Assembly (NCBI RefSeq): GCF_013373865.1
Contig: NC_050476.1
Coordinates: 3,704,501-3,768,500, forward strand
DNA: 64,000 nucleotides
DNA from: Monomorium pharaonis
Lineage: Eukaryota > Arthropoda > Insecta > Hymenoptera > Formicidae
Reading direction: 5' to 3'
The notes below the pieces were generated by a model. The model did not search any database. It was not told the origin of the DNA and worked only from the letters and a program-made list of their open reading frames with translations. Positions 60,560 to 64,000 of the stretch are shown here, in pieces (within the stretch, counting starts at the first letter, position 1; the number at the start of each line of letters is the position of its first letter). The position numbers were made by a program, and so were the translations under genes.

Positions 60560-62179
60560 CTTGCAACATCGAAAGAGAACAGAAAAAGAGAGAAAGAACA
60601 AACTCGACGTAGTAGTTCTCTACATATTTATATATATATATATACCGTGCGCCGGGATAAAAAATTTTGGAATGGATATCAGCACCCGACGTACGTTTAA
60701 TCGTAATTATCATAACGAAATGTTAGATAAACTCATACTCCCATACAGTCTCTATCCCGTTCTCACGAACTTTTACAAGTTATAAGTTTAAAGTTAAGTC
60801 CATAGTAAAATTTGCGGGCATTCATTCGCTCACGACAGCACACGGAGATACGATATAAATCTATCATTCTCATTTGAAACAAAGTGAAGCGTTTTTGTAC
60901 TAAAGTGCAGCGATATATATATGTATATATAATATTATATCTTTTTAATATGAATTATCTACGCAATGTACAATCGTGGATTTTTACATATACCATGACA
61001 AGGTATGGTCGGGCCGTACAACAGACAGCTGTTAGAATGATCCATAGAACGTGTTATTGCCACTCCACATCTTTTTTTTTCTCTCTCCTCTCATTTCACA
61101 TACGCCTTGCATATTTGAGGGCGTATTGGTCTTATCCATTATAACGATCCCGCGTTCTTCGGGGATCGTCTAAGAGCAGAGTGCCGAGAATTTACAGCGA
61201 CAATTTTCTTCCTATATAAAGTTAGAGTTATACAGATACAGGTAAGCATTACACGAAAGGCAAAGACGATGCGATTCCGGGACCGCACGTCCTTGTTACT
61301 ATTATCCTAATATTTCTTCGGAAAGAGAACTCTAGTATTATTTGTCTATTCAGTCTGACCACACCATGTTACAACGCGGAATAGCTTTGCCATGTGATAG
61401 ACATACTGTAGGTTGAATTATATAAATTCAGGCTCTCTCTCTTTACTCTGCGAGGGATTTATTAACGATCGTTATGGTTTTCGCTTGCTTTTCTTATCTT
61501 AACGCTTTATTTACTTGTCATCTATTCCCCGTCACAAAAACGACTTGACTAGATTGCATCGCTAAAACGGTCCTTAACGATTTAAAATCTAAGTCTGCCA
61601 TACATAAATGATCTGAACCTTACAATTTAATATCATAATTAACACCTAATGGTAGAGAGATTACCTACTGTTATCGACGATAATTAATTAGTAAATCGTA
61701 TGCTTATTATTCCCGTTCTCTCTTTCTCTCTCTTTTTCTCCTTCCTTTCACGCATCCATTCACACATATATTAATATGCACGCATACAGCACGCACATAG
61801 ATGTGAAATAGATTCACTGTTAATTTTAATTCATGGAGAATATTTCTTTTGCTCACACAATTGAGTCCGCCTGCCTGCGTGCTATTGCGGTCACCGAATA
61901 CTCGAAATATTTTATGTATGATAGATTCACGGAATTCGCATCTAAGCACGCCTTTAATAATATTTACAATGCCATCATCATGAATCTTTCGATCCGCAAA
62001 TAAGATCGTTCGCTGTCTGAATCGCGTTTTTTAGCGAGAAGCGTTAAACCCTCCCCGGTCCGGTTTCGATCGCGCTGAAACGCCCGTATCAACGTCGCAT
62101 CATACATCATCGACGATGATGCTACGCTAATGATATAACAACATATTGCGATGCTCACGCGAGCGTTAGATCGCTAGGA

Positions 62180-64000
62180 CTACCTCTTCTTGCCAGGCTG
62201 CTTCGATGACAGTCGCTTCTTCAGCTTGTGATCCGTTGACTTGACCGTCGTCGTCGCCGTAGGTTTCTTTTTCGGTCGCTCCGGTGAGCCATTGCAGCAC
62301 GCGCAGTTCTTCTTCACGTGACAACGCAGACTGGATCTTCTGGCACGGCAATCCGCTGGCTCCATCAGCACGATATTGCCCGTCTCGTCCTCTGACGCTT
62401 CTGATACCTTGTCGGTCGATATTATCATTGACTCTGTTGCTGTTATCGAATCTGTCTTAGGAATTCGTTTCGAAAGCGTCGTTGCCGCCATTGTCGATTT
62501 ATGATCAGCGCGATTCAAAATCACTCTCGCAGTATTCATCTGCAGCTTGTTTTGCTCCTTTTTCTTTATGTAAGTGCAATGCCGATCGGAGGACAAAGAT
62601 TTTAACGTTTGTACACTGTCTTCCAAACCATTGCTCAGCATGACATTATCTTCTAGTTGGCTACCGATTGACTCACTGATGCTGGAGTCCTCATCGTCGC
62701 TGCTAGACCTCATGCGCTCGGACACTGGACTCTCCCATGCCATATACGAATCCATACGCATTTTGGACGATGACATACGCTTTTTATTGGTATACGTATA
62801 CTTGTGCGTGGATAGCAATGGTCCAGCCGTTAACGGTGACAATGGCGATGGTATAGTATGATGATCCACCGTATTACCGCTTAGCAACGTCAAGCTCTCG
62901 TCACCCGAACTTGCTGTTGAAGCATTGTTAACGTTAATGCTAGGCGGCAACGATTCTGAATCCAAGTCGATGTCTAGTTTCATGTTAGACGGTATGCTAG
63001 ATACGCTACTGGGTGTTCCCTCTTTCGAGCCGCTCCTCGAGGTCAATTTCACGCGATGACTCATATCTTTTGATGAGTCATTCTCCAAAGAGCCAATGTT
63101 CGCCGGTGATAACCTAGAGATGTCCGAATTGCTGTTTGACGCCTCATCCTGACTTAGATTGTCCAAAGCCAATCGTATATGTTTCGCTGGAATATCCAAT
63201 TGCAGATCCTCCTTCTCTCGTTTTCCTCTCTTCAACGAATCCTTTAAAGCTCTCGCGCGTTGGCTCGTGTTCTTTTTGCGGTCGTTCATCTTGAAATCGC
63301 TTATTGGACTTGCATCTCTGCTGCCACTAGATGAGTCTAGCGATCGGAAATATAAACTATTATACGGTTTCATGCCCAGAGACTGACTGCAGGACGCATC
63401 TTGCGAGGAATGATCAAATGACGGCGAGTGATTTGTGTCAAATAGCAGCTCTGCCTCGGGAAATAACTCGCTGGTGCTAGGCTCGTCGACTCCCAGGTCT
63501 TCGCACTCCTCTGATAAACTCTTTTGTAGCTTAAGTTCACGTTCGTATGCGGCTTTTTTCTCTATTCTCTGTTGCATCAATTCCATTTTGGGAGTTAGCT
63601 GTGATTTCATCAAGTTGCTTTTATTAGAATATGAAGTGTCCAGAGTATGATTCATGAAGTATTTTTTCGCGTTCGACTGATAAAGCTGTCCACTCGCCAT
63701 CTCGATGCCTTGGCCCTTGTTAATAATCTGTAGTACGCTCTCGGAATTGTCATTATCCCTGGAATTAATCGTGGCCAGTTGTTGAATTATCTTTCTTAAA
63801 AATTTAAGATAAAAAAAGGATTTGATTTTAATAAAGTTTAAATTAAACAAAAACTTTTACAAAATGATGTAATTAGAATCCTTACCTGGAATATGCTTTC
63901 AACGATTCGTTATTCAATGCATTCATTGCCGTAGGAACATATCTCCATGGCGTTTCCGGTGAAATCTTTCCTTCCGATTCCCAAGCTTCTTGTAACCGTG
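62180..64000 (-). CDS. 3' part of an unrecognised serine-rich basic protein (5' end outside window)
   Basis: Two exons are visible: 63886 to beyond 64000 and 62180-63794, joined in phase (AG|A, giving AYSR-KIIQQLATI). They encode the last ~576 residues. The upstream exon reads LQEAWESEGKISPETPWRYV and is likely part of a folded, conserved domain. The large last exon has a charged helical stretch (MELMQQRIEKKAAYERELKL), then long Ser/Asp-rich disorder, a basic patch and a Cys cluster (C-X5-C-X-C-C in CHVKKNCACC) before a lysine-rich tail. This is typical of nuclear or cytoskeletal regulators, but the family was not recognised. The stop is TAG at 62180-62182; AAGAG|GTAGTC at the stop could serve as a donor. 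Confidence 0.75.

Larger units (their letters stand above)
54828..62179. other. Long non-coding stretch, probably 3'UTR/intergenic of the minus gene at 62-64 kb
   Basis: Over 7 kb without a clear gene. It contains a C-rich run (about 55687-55708), CT-rich simple sequence (58095-58170, 58840-58910), a hairpin at 57914-58010, a possible degenerate element at 57020-57620 and two candidate minus-strand terminal coding exons (55149-55235, 60456-60559). Part is likely the 3'UTR of the gene ending at 62180, a length seen in insect neuronal genes. Confidence 0.5.

Noticed and set aside
62574..63650. Plus-strand frames of 71-95 codons
   Set aside because: They are antisense shadows of the large minus-strand exon with correct splice phase.
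1..64000. tRNA, rRNA, viral or bacterial insertions
   Set aside because: No cloverleaf, rRNA-like block, reverse transcriptase, integrase or capsid motif was recognised when reading both strands.

Overview
The window reads as an insect nuclear genome, most likely a hymenopteran and probably an ant. The background is AT-rich with CpG-rich islands at gene starts. Genes are split into short exons by mostly short introns. Protein matches are to insect families, and there are many short inverted-repeat (MITE-like) elements. One gene, HSF2BP, is to my knowledge absent from Drosophila. No tRNA, rRNA, CRISPR array, provirus or prokaryotic operon was seen. Family names rest on recognised motifs; no database search was run. 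Exon structures were built by hand from splice sites and reading phase.

Layout, left to right. At 1-10.9 kb there is no complete gene, but two minus-strand first coding exons with good GTAAG donors (about 5.6 and 8.0 kb) suggest alternative starts of a gene whose body lies left of the window. At 10.9-18.2 kb two meiotic/nuclear genes are divergent: HSF2BP on minus and lamin B receptor (LBR) on plus. At 20.7-42.3 kb lies a divergent pair of GABA-A-type receptor subunits, Lcch3 (minus, beta-like) and a CG8916-type alpha-like subunit (plus), about 10 kb apart. A two-ORF small membrane-protein locus sits inside Lcch3 intron 1 on the opposite strand. At 44.8-45.8 kb is an AT-hook/BESS-motif nuclear protein. 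At 48.3-54.8 kb there is a third divergent pair, Rab escort protein (minus) and CDC123 (plus). At 62.2-64 kb is the 3' part of an unrecognised, serine-rich, basic minus-strand protein whose 5' end is cut off, with a long non-coding stretch downstream that holds two candidate terminal exons.

Functional links: Lcch3 and the alpha-like subunit plausibly co-assemble. Their M1-M2 linkers lack the anion-channel Pro-Ala-Arg motif and the alpha-like one carries Ser-Asp-Arg, which points to a GABA-gated cation channel. The other neighbours look like ordinary housekeeping genes with no clear joint pathway. The most novel items are the nested tandem small ORFs (24938-25374), the insect HSF2BP gene, the head-to-head receptor pair, and several hairpin elements in introns.
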